Assembly: GCF_000732945.1 (NCBI RefSeq)
Contig: NZ_CP008944.1
Coordinates: 1,293,784 to 1,357,783, forward strand
Direction: 5' to 3'
From: Corynebacterium atypicum
GTDB lineage: Bacteria; Actinomycetota; Actinomycetes; Mycobacteriales; Mycobacteriaceae
DNA length: 64,000 bases
Part shown: piece by piece, positions 36,061 to 46,972 of the stretch
Layout of the letters: every line of letters begins with the position of its first letter
Position numbering within the stretch: the first letter of the stretch is position 1
Translations under genes and position numbers: made by a program
The notes under the pieces: generated by a model
What the model saw: the letters and a program-made list of their open reading frames with translations, nothing else
Databases searched by the model: none
Told to the model about the DNA's origin: nothing

Positions 36061-37980
36061 CTACTGGTAGGACACGAACCACGGGCGCGGATCAATGGCG
36101 AAAGTCTGCTCCGCGTTAAACATCGGCTGATCTTCATCAAAGAAGTTCTTCCACGCCATAAACCACACCGGATCCAAGTCCTGGCGCAGCACGTTCCAGG
36201 TAGCGAACTTGGTCTGTGGGTCTCCATGACCATCCGCGTGCAGTACGTAGGCCAACTCGGCGTGGGACGTATCCACTGTCTCACGATCGCGGATCATCTG
36301 CGCCTGGAACTGGTGCACCACCAGGGCCTTCTGCGGCAGGTCATGCTCACGGACCAGCCCGGCCAGCCACTCCGCAACTTCCGAGATCTCCCTGGCCTCG
36401 ACGTGCCCGACCCGGGCCAACGGCTGCTCGTCCGGTCCGATCTTCCACTCCGGGTCCAACGCCAGGCCCACGTTGGGGCGGGTCAGCAACTCCTCGTAGC
36501 GCTTCGCTTGGTCGAGCAGCCGGGCGCGGCCCGGTTGTAGATCCAGCACCGCGTACCCCCCGGCCTCGGTGATCGCGTCGATATAGGCAGTCAGTTCCGC
36601 CGGGTCGGCCTCATTGGAAAAGTCTCCGTCGGGCCCCGGCGTCGAAGCGGCCACCGTGGTGATGATCTCAAAAGCCGGCACCATCGTCTCTTCGGGGTCC
36701 GCCTCCTGGTACTGACGGGCTAGATCCCGGACAAATTCCACCGATTCTGCCGGCGGACGCTCACCCATCACGCCGAGCGCGCCGCCGGACGGGTGCCCGT
36801 AGAGGGCGACCATGCGGCGCCCGGGGAAGACCAAGTGCCCGCCGCCCGGAAGCTCCGGGGTGTTCTTCGCCGCCAGCCGGATCGCACTACTCAGCCTCTC
36901 CGGGGAGCCGAAACCTGCCCCCAGGGCAATCAGCGGGCCGTCCTCAAGGCCGGCCACCGCCTTGTGCGCCTCCTCGTTGATGCGCGGGTCCGGGTAGTCC
37001 ATCACACGCACCTGCGCACCGTAGGCGCGGGCGCTGGCTACCTCGACCGGCGCGGACTCCGGGTATGCCACCACGATCGGGGCGTCGTCACGCGGCGGGA
37101 CCACCGGCATGGTGTGCTGGATCCGCTCTTCTTTGGCTGTGCCGGCCGGCTCCCCCTCAGCCTTCTTCTTGCTACCGGGCTCTTGTTTGCCCGTGCCCTC
37201 TTTCGGCGCAGGCGCCGGCTTCTGGGGTTCCCGGGCCTGCCCGCCGTCGGCCGGCGCGCCCGCCGCGCGCCCACCCGGCACGTCCTCGGGGGTTCCCTCG
37301 CCGGTCAACACCCCGGGCTCTTCGGCCTCCGGGCCGTCCGAAAGACTCTCCGGGCCCTCCCCGCGATTCGGCGGCGGAAACGCAGCGACCAGCTCGGTCG
37401 GGTGCTGCCCGTCGAGGCCCGCGATCGCACCGGCAATGGCCTTGGCGTCGGTGACCTCGCGCGGCTTGAAGTTCAACCCGGTCGCCTGGTGGAGGGTTTC
37501 GCCCCCGCCGCGGTCCACGATCACGTTGAGCTCGGGCTTGCCCAGCTTAAAAGTCTCGCCCACCTGGTACAGCGTGGTCGCGCCCAGGCGTTCGACCTCG
37601 GCGCGGATCTCCTGCTCGGTGCCCGGCACGGCCACCAGCATGGGCGCATGGCTCGCCACGGCCACCGAGGCCGCGCGCAGCTGGCTATCAATATCGGGGC
37701 TGGCCAGCACCACCGCGTCCGCGGCCTCGAAGAACCTCTTGGTCACGGCTGCGCCGGTGCCGGTGGCCTCCGAGAGCACCTCAGGCCCGCCGGCAAACCG
37801 CTCGTCAACCTGCTTCGCCCGGTTCAGCTCGGCGGCTTGCGCCACCGGATCCAGTGGCGCGGCAGACGACTGCTGGTCTTTTCCGCCGCTTGTCTCAGAA
37901 GAACAGGACGCGAGCGGGGCAGCTGCAATGAGGACACAGGAAAGCGCGCCGAGGACGCGCCGGCGGGTGTTCGACGACAT
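36061..37980 (-). CDS. Lipoprotein with cell-wall-binding-repeat-2-like domain
   Basis: The 639-residue exported protein has a signal peptide and the lipobox PLASC (Cys ~26), so it is membrane-anchored outside the cell. Residues ~55-190 resemble CWB2-type repeats (FFEAADAVVLASPDID, APMLVAVPG, and a second unit LYQVGETFK). An acidic, Pro/Glu/Lys-rich linker spans residues ~205-290. A C-terminal domain of ~340 residues follows (LRQDLDPVWFMAWKNFF near the end), resembling a glycosidase-like TIM barrel but not identified. Corynebacterial orthologues are hypothetical. A cell-envelope role is inferred. Confidence 0.8.
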   Translation of the reverse strand: MSSNTRRRVLGALSCVLIAAAPLASCSSETSGGKDQQSSAAPLDPVAQAAELNRAKQVDERFAGGPEVLSEATGTGAAVTKRFFEAADAVVLASPDIDSQLRAASVAVASHAPMLVAVPGTEQEIRAEVERLGATTLYQVGETFKLGKPELNVIVDRGGGETLHQATGLNFKPREVTDAKAIAGAIAGLDGQHPTELVAAFPPPNRGEGPESLSDGPEAEEPGVLTGEGTPEDVPGGRAAGAPADGGQAREPQKPAPAPKEGTGKQEPGSKKKAEGEPAGTAKEERIQHTMPVVPPRDDAPIVVAYPESAPVEVASARAYGAQVRVMDYPDPRINEEAHKAVAGLEDGPLIALGAGFGSPERLSSAIRLAAKNTPELPGGGHLVFPGRRMVALYGHPSGGALGVMGERPPAESVEFVRDLARQYQEADPEETMVPAFEIITTVAASTPGPDGDFSNEADPAELTAYIDAITEAGGYAVLDLQPGRARLLDQAKRYEELLTRPNVGLALDPEWKIGPDEQPLARVGHVEAREISEVAEWLAGLVREHDLPQKALVVHQFQAQMIRDRETVDTSHAELAYVLHADGHGDPQTKFATWNVLRQDLDPVWFMAWKNFFDEDQPMFNAEQTFAIDPRPWFVSYQ

Positions 37981-38042
37981 GACAAATCAGTGTAACGGCA
38001 CAGGTTTTCTTCTCACCCAGCGCACCAATTTTCTCGGGCCGG

Positions 38043-39797
38043 CTAGCCCCAGTTGCCGTCGTCGCCGTCACCGCGCAGCACGTTTTTGCCCATGGCGTAC
38101 TCGATCATCCCGATGATCCACTCCTTGCGGTCTTCGAAGAACGCGTCGAAGTCCCCGCGGAGCACGAACTTCGGCTCGATCTCGTGGGTAGCCAGGATCG
38201 CGTCGAACTCGGCGTCATCCATCAGCGACTTTGACTGCACCCGCGGCAGGTAGCGGTGCGGGGGCTGCCCCTCGATCACCGCCTGCGTGCGCCGGCTCAG
38301 CGGCGTGCGGTTGACCACGCTCTGCCCGCGTCGCTCGTCTACAGCACCGCCGACGGGGAATATCCGGGCGAAGTGCGGCCGCAGCTCCTCGTAGGTGGTC
38401 CGGTCGAAGGTCATGCCGGTGCGCCAGTCGCGGGCCCCGCGGGCCATAAACAGCGCGTAGATCCCGTGATGCAACGGGGACCCGGGCTCCGCGGACAGCA
38501 GGCGCTCCTCGTGGAAGGTGGCGTCCCGCACAGTCTTCGGCTCCTCGTCGGTCTCGCCAGCCACCCAGGCGGTGACCTCGTTGACGTCGCGAGCCATCCG
38601 ATGCCGCACCGCCGTGGAGCCGTAGAGCTCGCCGAAGACCCCGGACCAGAACCAGCGGTTGATCCGGTCCCAGGCCTTGGTGTTGCTGAGTGGAGAGTCC
38701 CCGCGGTCGGCCAGCAGCGCGATGATCACCGCCAGCGGGATCAGCTGGGCGTTATACGGCACCTGGGATAGCGATAGGATACAGCGCTGGAGGAGAAACT
38801 CGGCCGACTCGACCAGGGTATCTCTGGATCACCGGCGCGGCCTTGCGGTACTCGTCCAGGGACATCGCGAGGGCGTCCTCGCGGTTGCCGCCGGCAAACC
38901 CGCGGCGGGCCGACACGTAGAGGGCGACGGCGGTGAGGAACTCGGTGCGACCGATCCCGTCTAGCGCGGGCTGGCGCCGCAGCACCGCGCGGGTCTTTTC
39001 CCAGTCCGCCCCCAGCGAGAACTCCGGGTCTTCCACCGCGAAGACGGCCGTCAACAGCTCAAAGACGTCCATCTGCAAGCCTGCGGTATTCGCCTGCGCA
39101 AAGATCGACCCGATGCCGGCGTGTTCAGTGCCGCGGTCCAGCCGGATCATCGGGATGGTGTAGGCCACCAGTGGGTAGACCACCTGGTTGAAAAACCGCT
39201 TGGCTTCGGCGCGCGCCTCTGCGGGCATCTCGGCGACGTACTCGAAAAGCAGGTCGATCGCGGTATCGCCGAGCAGCGCGGACACCGGGATGCAGCCGTT
39301 GGCCACGGCCGTCTCACGGTCAGGCAGCCCGGCCGGCAGCTCAGGCGCGAAGTGCGAGCGCACCGCACCAGACTCGTCGACGGCAAAGACCGCGTCGTCG
39401 GGCACCATGCCACCGCGCGGGAGAGGTCGATGAAGAACCTGCGGCGCACCGGGCGCCCGCGAAAGTCGACCGTATCGACAAAGCCGTCCCTACCCAGGCA
39501 GTGGTAGAGCGTGGTCAAGCGCTGCTGGCCGTCGAGAAAGAGAATCCCGGGAGCATTTCCCGTGTCAGGGGCGCCGTGCAGCGGCCGGGTTTTAAAGCGC
39601 ACGGGCATGTTCCGGGTGTCTAGCGCCATGAAGCAGCCCACCGGGTAGCCGCGCAACACGGTGACAAGGAGCGCGCGGATCTTGTCCACGTCCCAGACGT
39701 AGGCGCGCTGGAAATCAGGAAGCTGGAGATCGCCACGGTCGATCCGGGCGAAAAGATCAGATAAGGCGTACCTCGGGGTGGAAAATCCCATGGGCAC
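38043..39797 (-). pseudogene. DUF262 protein (GmrS/ParB-like), two frameshifts
   Basis: Three frames assemble one DUF262 protein of about 580 residues. The N-terminal part (39797 to ~39415) has the hallmark LPDFQRAYVW and LDGQQRLTTLYH. The middle runs from GMVPDDAVFAVD to VIQRY (~39410-38818). The C-terminal part runs from about 38818, LVESAEFLLQRC, to GDDGNWG. Shifts lie at ~39410-39425 and at the GGG at 38816-38818. DUF262 proteins are NTP-dependent nucleases or phage-defence proteins, sometimes fused to DUF1524; no HNH/DUF1524 motif is evident here. Either decayed or two sequencing errors. Confidence 0.75.
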
Positions 39798-39888
39798 ATC
39801 GTACCGCCCGGGCGCGGCTCGCCCCGCATTCGCTCGCGTGCGCCACCACGCTGGCTTATGGCTGCCCGGTTAGCCCCCCGACGAGGGA

Positions 39889-40890
39889 TTAGCTCCCCGG
39901 GTGGCCGGCAGCAACTTTGGGCGCGCAGACCGTCTCGTGGCGCGAGTGCCCGGGAAGCTCCAGTTGGATTGTCGAGTGGGTGACCCCCAGGCTGGCCAGG
40001 CGGGCTTGCGCTTGGTCGAGCACCCCGCAGCTATAGAAGTGTTCCTCGGGCACCACCAGGTGGCAGGTAGCCAGCGCGTCGACGCCGTCGGTCGACCACA
40101 GGTGGAGGTCATGGACCGCCACTACCCCATCGATGCCGGCCAGCGCACGGGCGACTTCGGCAACGTCGACGCCCTTCGGGGCGCGTTCGAGCAGCACGCT
40201 TATCGACGCCGCGAGGAGCTTCAGCGAACGCGGCAGCACGAGTGCGGCGATGACGAAGGAGGCGATGGTGTCGGCGGCAGTAAACCCGGTCGTCATGATG
40301 ATCAGGCCCGCGACGATCACGGCCACGGAACCGAGGAGGTCGGTAAGTACGTGCAGGTAGGCGCCGCGCATATTGAGGCTACCGGACTGACGGCCCGCCA
40401 AGATCAGGGCGGAGACCCCGTTAGCCACCAGCCCGATGACCGCCACGGACATCATGACGGCGACGTCGATCTCTTCGCCGCTGCCGAGGCGCTCCACGGC
40501 CTCGTAGACGATGTACACGGAGATCGCGGCGACGGCAAGTGTATTGACCGCGGCGGCGAGCACCTCGACGCGCCGGTGGCCGTAGGTGGCCCGAGGACTG
40601 GCCTCCTTGCGCCCGATCAGCATGGCAATAAACGCCAAGATGAGGCCGGTGGAATCGGAGAGCATGTGCATGGCGTCCGACAACAGCGCCAGCGACCCGG
40701 ACACGAGCCCGGCGATGAGCTCGGCCAGAAAGATGACCATGGTCAGCGCAATCACCCCGGCAAGCGCGCCGAGGGTGTGCGGCGCGTGCGAGTGGCCGAG
40801 CTCGCCGTGGTCGTGGGTGTGGTCGTGCTCGCGGGCATGACCGTGATCATGCCCGGAAGCGCCCTGCCTGCCACGCATCGTCGTTCCCAT
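39889..40890 (-). CDS. Cation diffusion facilitator (CzcD/ZitB-type zinc exporter)
   Basis: The 333-residue protein has a His-rich N-terminus (HDHGHAREHDHTHDHGELGH), six membrane segments and a C-terminal cytoplasmic domain. The CDF metal-site residues are visible as LLSDAMHMLSDS in segment II and HVLTDLLGS in segment V. It exports Zn2+ or a similar divalent ion by proton antiport. It lies beside ilvC but is not obviously part of that operon. Confidence 0.93.
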   Translation of the reverse strand: MGTTMRGRQGASGHDHGHAREHDHTHDHGELGHSHAPHTLGALAGVIALTMVIFLAELIAGLVSGSLALLSDAMHMLSDSTGLILAFIAMLIGRKEASPRATYGHRRVEVLAAAVNTLAVAAISVYIVYEAVERLGSGEEIDVAVMMSVAVIGLVANGVSALILAGRQSGSLNMRGAYLHVLTDLLGSVAVIVAGLIIMTTGFTAADTIASFVIAALVLPRSLKLLAASISVLLERAPKGVDVAEVARALAGIDGVVAVHDLHLWSTDGVDALATCHLVVPEEHFYSCGVLDQAQARLASLGVTHSTIQLELPGHSRHETVCAPKVAAGHPGS

Positions 40891-40963
40891 AGCCGCCAGG
40901 CTACACCAATCCGACCCCTATTGAAAACTTATTGAAAACGTATTGCCTTAGGCGCTACCTGGC

Positions 40964-42091
<1,128 letters not shown>

Positions 42092-42146
42092 CTACCAGAT
42101 TAGTTTCACATATTGGGACTTTGGCCCGATTTTCGCTGCTCGAATG

Positions 42147-42161
42147 TCTCATGTATTGAGA
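42147..42161. promoter_or_regulatory. TCTCA-TGTAT-TGAGA inverted repeat upstream of ilvC
   Basis: A 5+5+5 inverted repeat lies in the 207-bp gap between ilvN and ilvC. It resembles the ATCTCAA/TTGAGAT repeat upstream of leuCD. It may be a binding site for a shared branched-chain amino acid regulator; this is inference from sequence likeness only. Confidence 0.35.
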
Positions 42162-42187
42162 TTAGTGGCGGCAGGCCTAGAACGGCC

Positions 42188-42748
42188 TCACTTCGCCCGG
42201 CCCACGGGCTGACCCGCCTGACCGAAGGTGAGCACCCGCTGGCCGCGGTCTAGGGCGACCTGGCCGGACTGCGCATACTCCTTAATCCCAAACGGCTCCA
42301 GCACGTCGAGCAAGGCGCGCAGCTTGCCCGGCGCGCCCGTGGCCTCGATGATTATCGATTCCGGGGCGACGTCGACCACGCGCGCGCGGAAAATGTTCGC
42401 CGATTCGACCACCTGCGGGCGGTTCGAGGCGTCCGCGGCGACCTTGACCAACAGCAGCGCCCGGGAGATCGACGAATCCTCAAGATGGCGGCGCACCTTG
42501 AGCACCTGGACGAGCTTGTGCAGCTGCTTGGTGATCTGCTCGATCGACTCTTCTGTCGCGTCGACGACGATGGTCAGCCGTTTCACGCCCGGGGTTGCAG
42601 ACTCGGCCGAAACGAACGAGAGCAGGCTGTAGGAACGGCGGGTAAAAAGCGCGGAGACCCTCGAGATGATGCCGTCGGCGTCGAGGACGAGCACGCTTAA
42701 GATATGGCGCTTGTTGTGGTTGTTCCCGCGTTGAACGTTGAGTGCCAC
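42188..42748 (-). CDS. ilvN: Acetolactate synthase small (regulatory) subunit
   Basis: The 186-residue protein has an N-terminal ACT domain (ILSVLVLDADGIISRVSALFTRR) that binds valine and mediates feedback inhibition, and the usual C-terminal ALS_ss domain. It begins five bases after the ilvB stop codon and is translated with it. Intact. Confidence 0.96.
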   Translation of the reverse strand: MALNVQRGNNHNKRHILSVLVLDADGIISRVSALFTRRSYSLLSFVSAESATPGVKRLTIVVDATEESIEQITKQLHKLVQVLKVRRHLEDSSISRALLLVKVAADASNRPQVVESANIFRARVVDVAPESIIIEATGAPGKLRALLDVLEPFGIKEYAQSGQVALDRGQRVLTFGQAGQPVGRAK

Positions 42749-42753
42749 GGCAG

Positions 42754-44739
42754 TTAAACCTCGCTACTTTCTGTATCGGCTGTGTGCTTGACGCCCCCAG
42801 GGTGCGCGGAACGCGCCGCGGGATTGGTCGAGTCCCCGGGACCCGAGGGATCGAAGGTGCCCGTGCGCTCCGGGCTTGTCCGCCCTCCCGCGCGCCGGGA
42901 GAGGTGCTCGCCGATCGCGGCATCGATAACCTCGGGCGGCTCGCCGGCCGACTCATCTTCGTCGAAAAGCGGGCGCAGGTCCTGCGCGTACTGGATCTCC
43001 GAGTTCGACGTCCCGGCCGCGATCATCGGCCAGACCTGGGCGTCTTCCCCGACGATGAAGTCGATCACCACTGGGCGGTCGATGATCGCGCGGGCTTTCT
43101 CGATGGCGGGTGCCACCTCATCCTTCGAGCTCACCCGGAAAGCGGCACAGCCCAGCGCTTCGGCCAACGCCACAAAATCGGGCACGTACTGGTCCTTCTC
43201 GCGCAACTTGGTGTTGGAGTAGCGCTTGTCATAAAAGAGGGTCTGCCACTGGCGGACCATCCCCAGGTTGCCGTTATTGATCAGTGCCACCTTGATGGGC
43301 ATTCCCTCCACCGCGGCGGTAGTCAGCTCCTGGTTGGTCATCTGGAAGCAGCCGTCGCCGTCGATGGCCCACACTTCTTTGTCCGGGCAGCCAGCCTTGG
43401 CGCCCATGGCCGCAGGAATGCAGTAGCCCATCGTGCCCAGCCCGCCGGAGTTCAGCCAGGAGCGCGGGTGCGCGAAGTCGAGGAACTGCGCGGCCCACAT
43501 TTGGTGTTGCCCCACCCCGGAGGCGTAGATGGCGTCCAGCCCGACGGTTTTCGCGAGCGTTTCGATCACGAACTGCGGGGCGAGGCTGCCGTCCTCGGGC
43601 TCCTCGTAGCCGCGCGGGAAGCGTTCCTTGAGGTCGTCGAGGTAAGCCAGCCAGGCGGCCGTGTCCGGCTCGTGGGCCGCGGCGGCGTACACCTAGCTGA
43701 GCGCCGTGAGCACCTTCTTCGCATCGCCGACAATCGGCACGTCCGCCACCCGGATCTTGCCAATCTCCGCCGGGTCGACGTCGGCGTGGATGACCTTGGC
43801 CTCGGGCGCGAACGAGGCGACGTCGCCAGTCACCCGGTCGTCGAAACGCGCGCCGATGGTCACGAGCAGATCAGCGCGCTGCAGGGCCGCGACGGCAGGC
43901 ACCGTGCCGTGCATGCCCGGCATGCCCAGGAAAAGCTCGTGGTCGGTGGGCATGGTGTCCAGCGCCATCAGCGTGGTCACCACGGGGATGCGCGTGGCTT
44001 CGGCGAAGGCCCGCAGCTCGGCCGCCGCCTCCGCCTTGACCACCCCACCGCCGATGTAGAGCACCGGTTTTCTGGCGCCGGCGATTAGCTCGACGGCCTG
44101 TCGAATCTGCCTGGCGTGCGGCTCGGTAACGGGCTTGTAGCCCGGCAGTTCGAGCTGCGGCGGCCAAGAGAATTCGGTGGTGGCGTTCTGCACGTCTTTG
44201 GGCACGTCCACCAGCACCGGGCCTGGCCGCCCGCTGGCGGCCAGGTGGAACGCCTCCGCGAGCGCCTGCGGGATGTCCTCTGCCCTGGTCACCATCATGT
44301 TGTGCTTGGTCACGGGCATGGTGACCCCGCGGATGTCCGCCTCCTGGAAGGCGTCGGTGCCCAGCATGGCACTGCCGACCTGGCCGGTGATCGCCACCAG
44401 CGGCACGGAGTCCAGCATCGCATCGGCAAGCGGGGTCACCAGGTTGGTCGCGCCCGGCCCGGAGGTGGCGATGCACACCCCCACCTTGCCTGTCGCGGTG
44501 GCATAACCCTCGGCGGCGTGCCCGGCACCCTGCTCGTGGCGCACGAGGACGTGCCGCAGTTTGGTCGAGGAATAGAGCGGGTCATACAGCGGCAGGACGG
44601 CGCCCCCGGGGAGCCCGAAGACGGTGTCTACGCCAAGCTCCTCCAGGCAGCGCACAATAAGCTGCGCGCCCGTCATGGTCTGCGTGCCGGCACACTCCAG
44701 CGCGGACGCAGTGGGCGTGTGTTCTGCTTCCACGTTCAC
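42754..44739 (-). pseudogene. ilvB: ilvB, acetolactate synthase large subunit, interrupted by in-frame TAG
   Basis: The thiamine-diphosphate enzyme makes acetolactate and acetohydroxybutyrate. The frame opens at GTG 44739 after AAGGAG. It runs through the TPP/FAD domains ([40 protein letters not shown]) to KKVLTALS, where TAG lies at 43693-43695. The same frame then continues [18 protein letters not shown] to the TPP motif [12 protein letters not shown] and a longer than usual C-terminal tail rich in Ser/Pro/Gly. The stop falls in the variable linker between the central and PP domains. One base change restores a 661-codon gene. A re-start at GTG 43692 could make a separate C-terminal chain. 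Confidence 0.88.
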
Positions 44740-44840
44740 GTCTATCGAGGCTCCTTCGGATGGTCATCCCGGTCTGTGGGCCGCAAAGCTGGCGCTTTCC
44801 GGTCCGCGTCCCGGGTACGTGGGTCGCGGTGGACAAAAAG

Positions 44841-44896
44841 AAAAGCGCCCGTCCGGAGTGCTGGCCGCTAGTGCGGCTGGCTTTCCGTGGGCGCTT
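44841..44896 (-). terminator. ilvBNC attenuator
   Basis: On the minus strand AAGCGCCC (complement of 44,889-44,896) pairs with GGGCGCTT (complement of 44,841-44,848), with a further inner GCCGC/GCGGC hairpin. A T-rich tract, TTTTCTTTTTG, follows immediately (44,831-44,842). It lies between the leader peptide and ilvB and is a classical intrinsic attenuator. Confidence 0.85.
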
Positions 44897-44920
44897 GCCT
44901 GGAATCGACTTGGAATCGTC

Positions 44921-44968
44921 CTACGGCAGGCGCCGCCGGGATACGAGTACAAGTCGAATAATGTCCAT
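44921..44968 (-). CDS. ilvB leader peptide
   Basis: A 15-codon reading frame encodes MDIIRLVLVSRRRLP. Two Ile, two Val and three Leu codons make up nearly half of it, including the run IIRLVLV. It lies 24 bases before the attenuator hairpin and about 180 bases before ilvB. Ribosome stalling at these codons when branched-chain aminoacyl-tRNAs are scarce would favour an antiterminator, as in the known ilvBNC attenuation of C. glutamicum. There is little sequence between the likely promoter and its ATG, so it may be leaderless. Confidence 0.88.
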   Translation of the reverse strand: MDIIRLVLVSRRRLP

Positions 44969-45128
44969 GTGAGGCATGCTACACAAAGATTGGCGCCAGC
45001 ACATAATTAACCCCGCAAAACCGCCCCACACCCGAACCCTTGCAGTAACTGTGCAGCCTGTGTAACAACTCGGTACTGATTAGCGTAAGGGCACCTGGAC
45101 TACCGGTTTGGTCATTAGGCTTTGAGCC

Positions 45129-46847
45129 ATGCCGATCGGTTATCTCCTTTACACCCTGTGGCACTGGATCGCAGACAAAGGCATCACGCTTGCGCTCATC
45201 CTGGTCATCGCCTGCATGGTCCCCCGCGTGGGCCGCTTTTTGATCCGCGAGATCAACTCCCGGATCGAAAGCACGCAGGACGAACAGGACAGCAAGACCT
45301 CCCTAGCGCTGACCACCGCCGCGGTCTACATCGGCCAGCTCGTTGTGTACTTCCTGCTCATGGTGGCGTTCTTATCCACCTTAGGATTCTCGCTCGCCGG
45401 CGCCGCCATCCCAGCCACGGTGGTCTCCGCAGCCGTCGGCCTCGGCGCGCAGTCGATCATCGCCGATTTCCTGGCCGGGTTCTTCATCCTCACCGAGAAG
45501 CAGTACGGCATCAACGACTGGGTCCGCTTCGAGGGAAGCGGGCTGGACAAGGTCGAGGGCAGCGTCATCTCGATCACCTTGCGCGCCACCCGGATCCGCA
45601 CCCTGTCGCAAGAGACAATCACCATCCCCAACTCCACGGCAAAGGTGTGCGTAAACAACTCCCAGTTCTGGTCTCGCGCGGTGGTGGTGATGCCTGTGCC
45701 GCTCGATCACGCGGGCAGCACGCAGGAGACTATCGCCCGGGCCACCCGGGCCGCCGAGCGGGCGCTGGCACACGAGGACGTGCGCTGCGACGTCCTCGAG
45801 GAGCTCGTCGTCCAGCCCGCCGTCGACGTCGCGCCGCCGGCGACGGTGGGGATGCCGTGGACGATGTCGATTCGGCTGATGGTCAAATCTAACGCGGGCT
45901 CCCAGTGGGCGATCGAGCGCGCGATTCGCACCGAGATCCTAGACGAGTTCTGGGAGGAGTACGGCCACCCGGCTTCTCTGACGGGGGCGGACTACCAGGC
46001 ACTTAGTGCACCGTCCGGGGCCGAGGCATCCGCCGGCGGCCCGCGCGCGCAAGGCGACACCGCAATCCGACCCGGGCTGGCCGCAGCAGGACAGCCGACC
46101 GAGGCCTTCGGGGCGCCGAGGACGGCGTCCACCCAGCCGGTGTCCGACGCGCGCGCAGCTGCTGGCAACGGTGCCCACGGCACCGCTGCGCCGCAAGCAG
46201 ACGAGGCACTACCGGCGACGGAAGCACTGGCGGGCTGGCCGCAGACCGAGGTCCTCGACGCCCAGGGCCGGCGCGTGGGCGCAGGTACCGACGACGATTC
46301 CGAGCACCTGGCGTCCGACAGCGGCGACCCGGCCGCCCAGCAGATCCCCGGATCCAAGGCCGCCCAAGAGCCGGAGGATAAGCCCTCGGGGTGGCTGAGC
46401 CTGGGCGGCAGGGTGCGCCCCTCGACCACGGCGCTCGGCATCGCGCTAGCCGTCTTGCTCATCCTTTCCGCGCTGACGGTGCAGACCTCGGAAAGCTGGG
46501 AGGGCGGCGACGGCTGGCTGGCGCCGCGCAATCCCGCACCCCAGACCGCCACGCCGACGACGAGCTCGCCGGCGACAAGCGTGGAAGACGACTACCCCGC
46601 AGCCACCACCACTTCGCAGACCACCCAGTCCTACCCCACCGATACCGCGGTGAGCAGCTACACTCGCAGCCCGGAGGACCGCTCGCGTTCCACTGCGGGC
46701 GAGACAGTGAGCTCGGAGCCGACCTCGCCGGAAGTCCAGGAGCCCAGCGCCACCCAGATTCCCACGCCGAGCCAGCCCACCCAGCCGGGCGCAGCCGATT
46801 CGGACCCCGGTGCGGACCTCGGCGCGGAACACCCGGGGCTCTTCTAG
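45129..46847 (+). CDS. mscCG: MscCG-type mechanosensitive channel / glutamate exporter
   Basis: The 572-residue protein has an MscS core: three membrane segments (residues ~15-35, ~60-85, ~90-125, the pore helix being the VSAAVGLGAQSIIADFLAGFF stretch, given in part as GLGAQSIIADFLAG) and the cytoplasmic beta domain. A long linker follows, then a fourth membrane segment (STTALGIALAVLLILSAL, residues ~435-452) and a Thr/Ser/Pro-rich tail. The extra C-terminal segment is characteristic of corynebacterial MscCG, which exports L-glutamate. It is divergent from ilvB, as in C. glutamicum. Confidence 0.93.
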   Translation: MPIGYLLYTLWHWIADKGITLALILVIACMVPRVGRFLIREINSRIESTQDEQDSKTSLALTTAAVYIGQLVVYFLLMVAFLSTLGFSLAGAAIPATVVSAAVGLGAQSIIADFLAGFFILTEKQYGINDWVRFEGSGLDKVEGSVISITLRATRIRTLSQETITIPNSTAKVCVNNSQFWSRAVVVMPVPLDHAGSTQETIARATRAAERALAHEDVRCDVLEELVVQPAVDVAPPATVGMPWTMSIRLMVKSNAGSQWAIERAIRTEILDEFWEEYGHPASLTGADYQALSAPSGAEASAGGPRAQGDTAIRPGLAAAGQPTEAFGAPRTASTQPVSDARAAAGNGAHGTAAPQADEALPATEALAGWPQTEVLDAQGRRVGAGTDDDSEHLASDSGDPAAQQIPGSKAAQEPEDKPSGWLSLGGRVRPSTTALGIALAVLLILSALTVQTSESWEGGDGWLAPRNPAPQTATPTTSSPATSVEDDYPAATTTSQTTQSYPTDTAVSSYTRSPEDRSRSTAGETVSSEPTSPEVQEPSATQIPTPSQPTQPGAADSDPGADLGAEHPGLF

Positions 46848-46972
46848 CCCAGTTGGCTGGCGTCGCCGCGCGGGACGGGGCGTCAGCAAGCATCCCACTT
46901 TATAGGATCGCATCCCGCCTTATGGATCCCCCAACGCCGCGACGGCCGCGGGGGGCCGTTACTATTGTCGCC

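Noticed and set aside
42742-44088. 448-codon plus-strand frame opposite ilvB/ilvN
   Set aside because: Antisense shadow of conserved enzyme genes.
44740-44968. T-box riboswitch upstream of ilvB
   Set aside because: No T-box consensus or specifier stem; the leader peptide rich in Ile/Leu/Val explains the terminator better.
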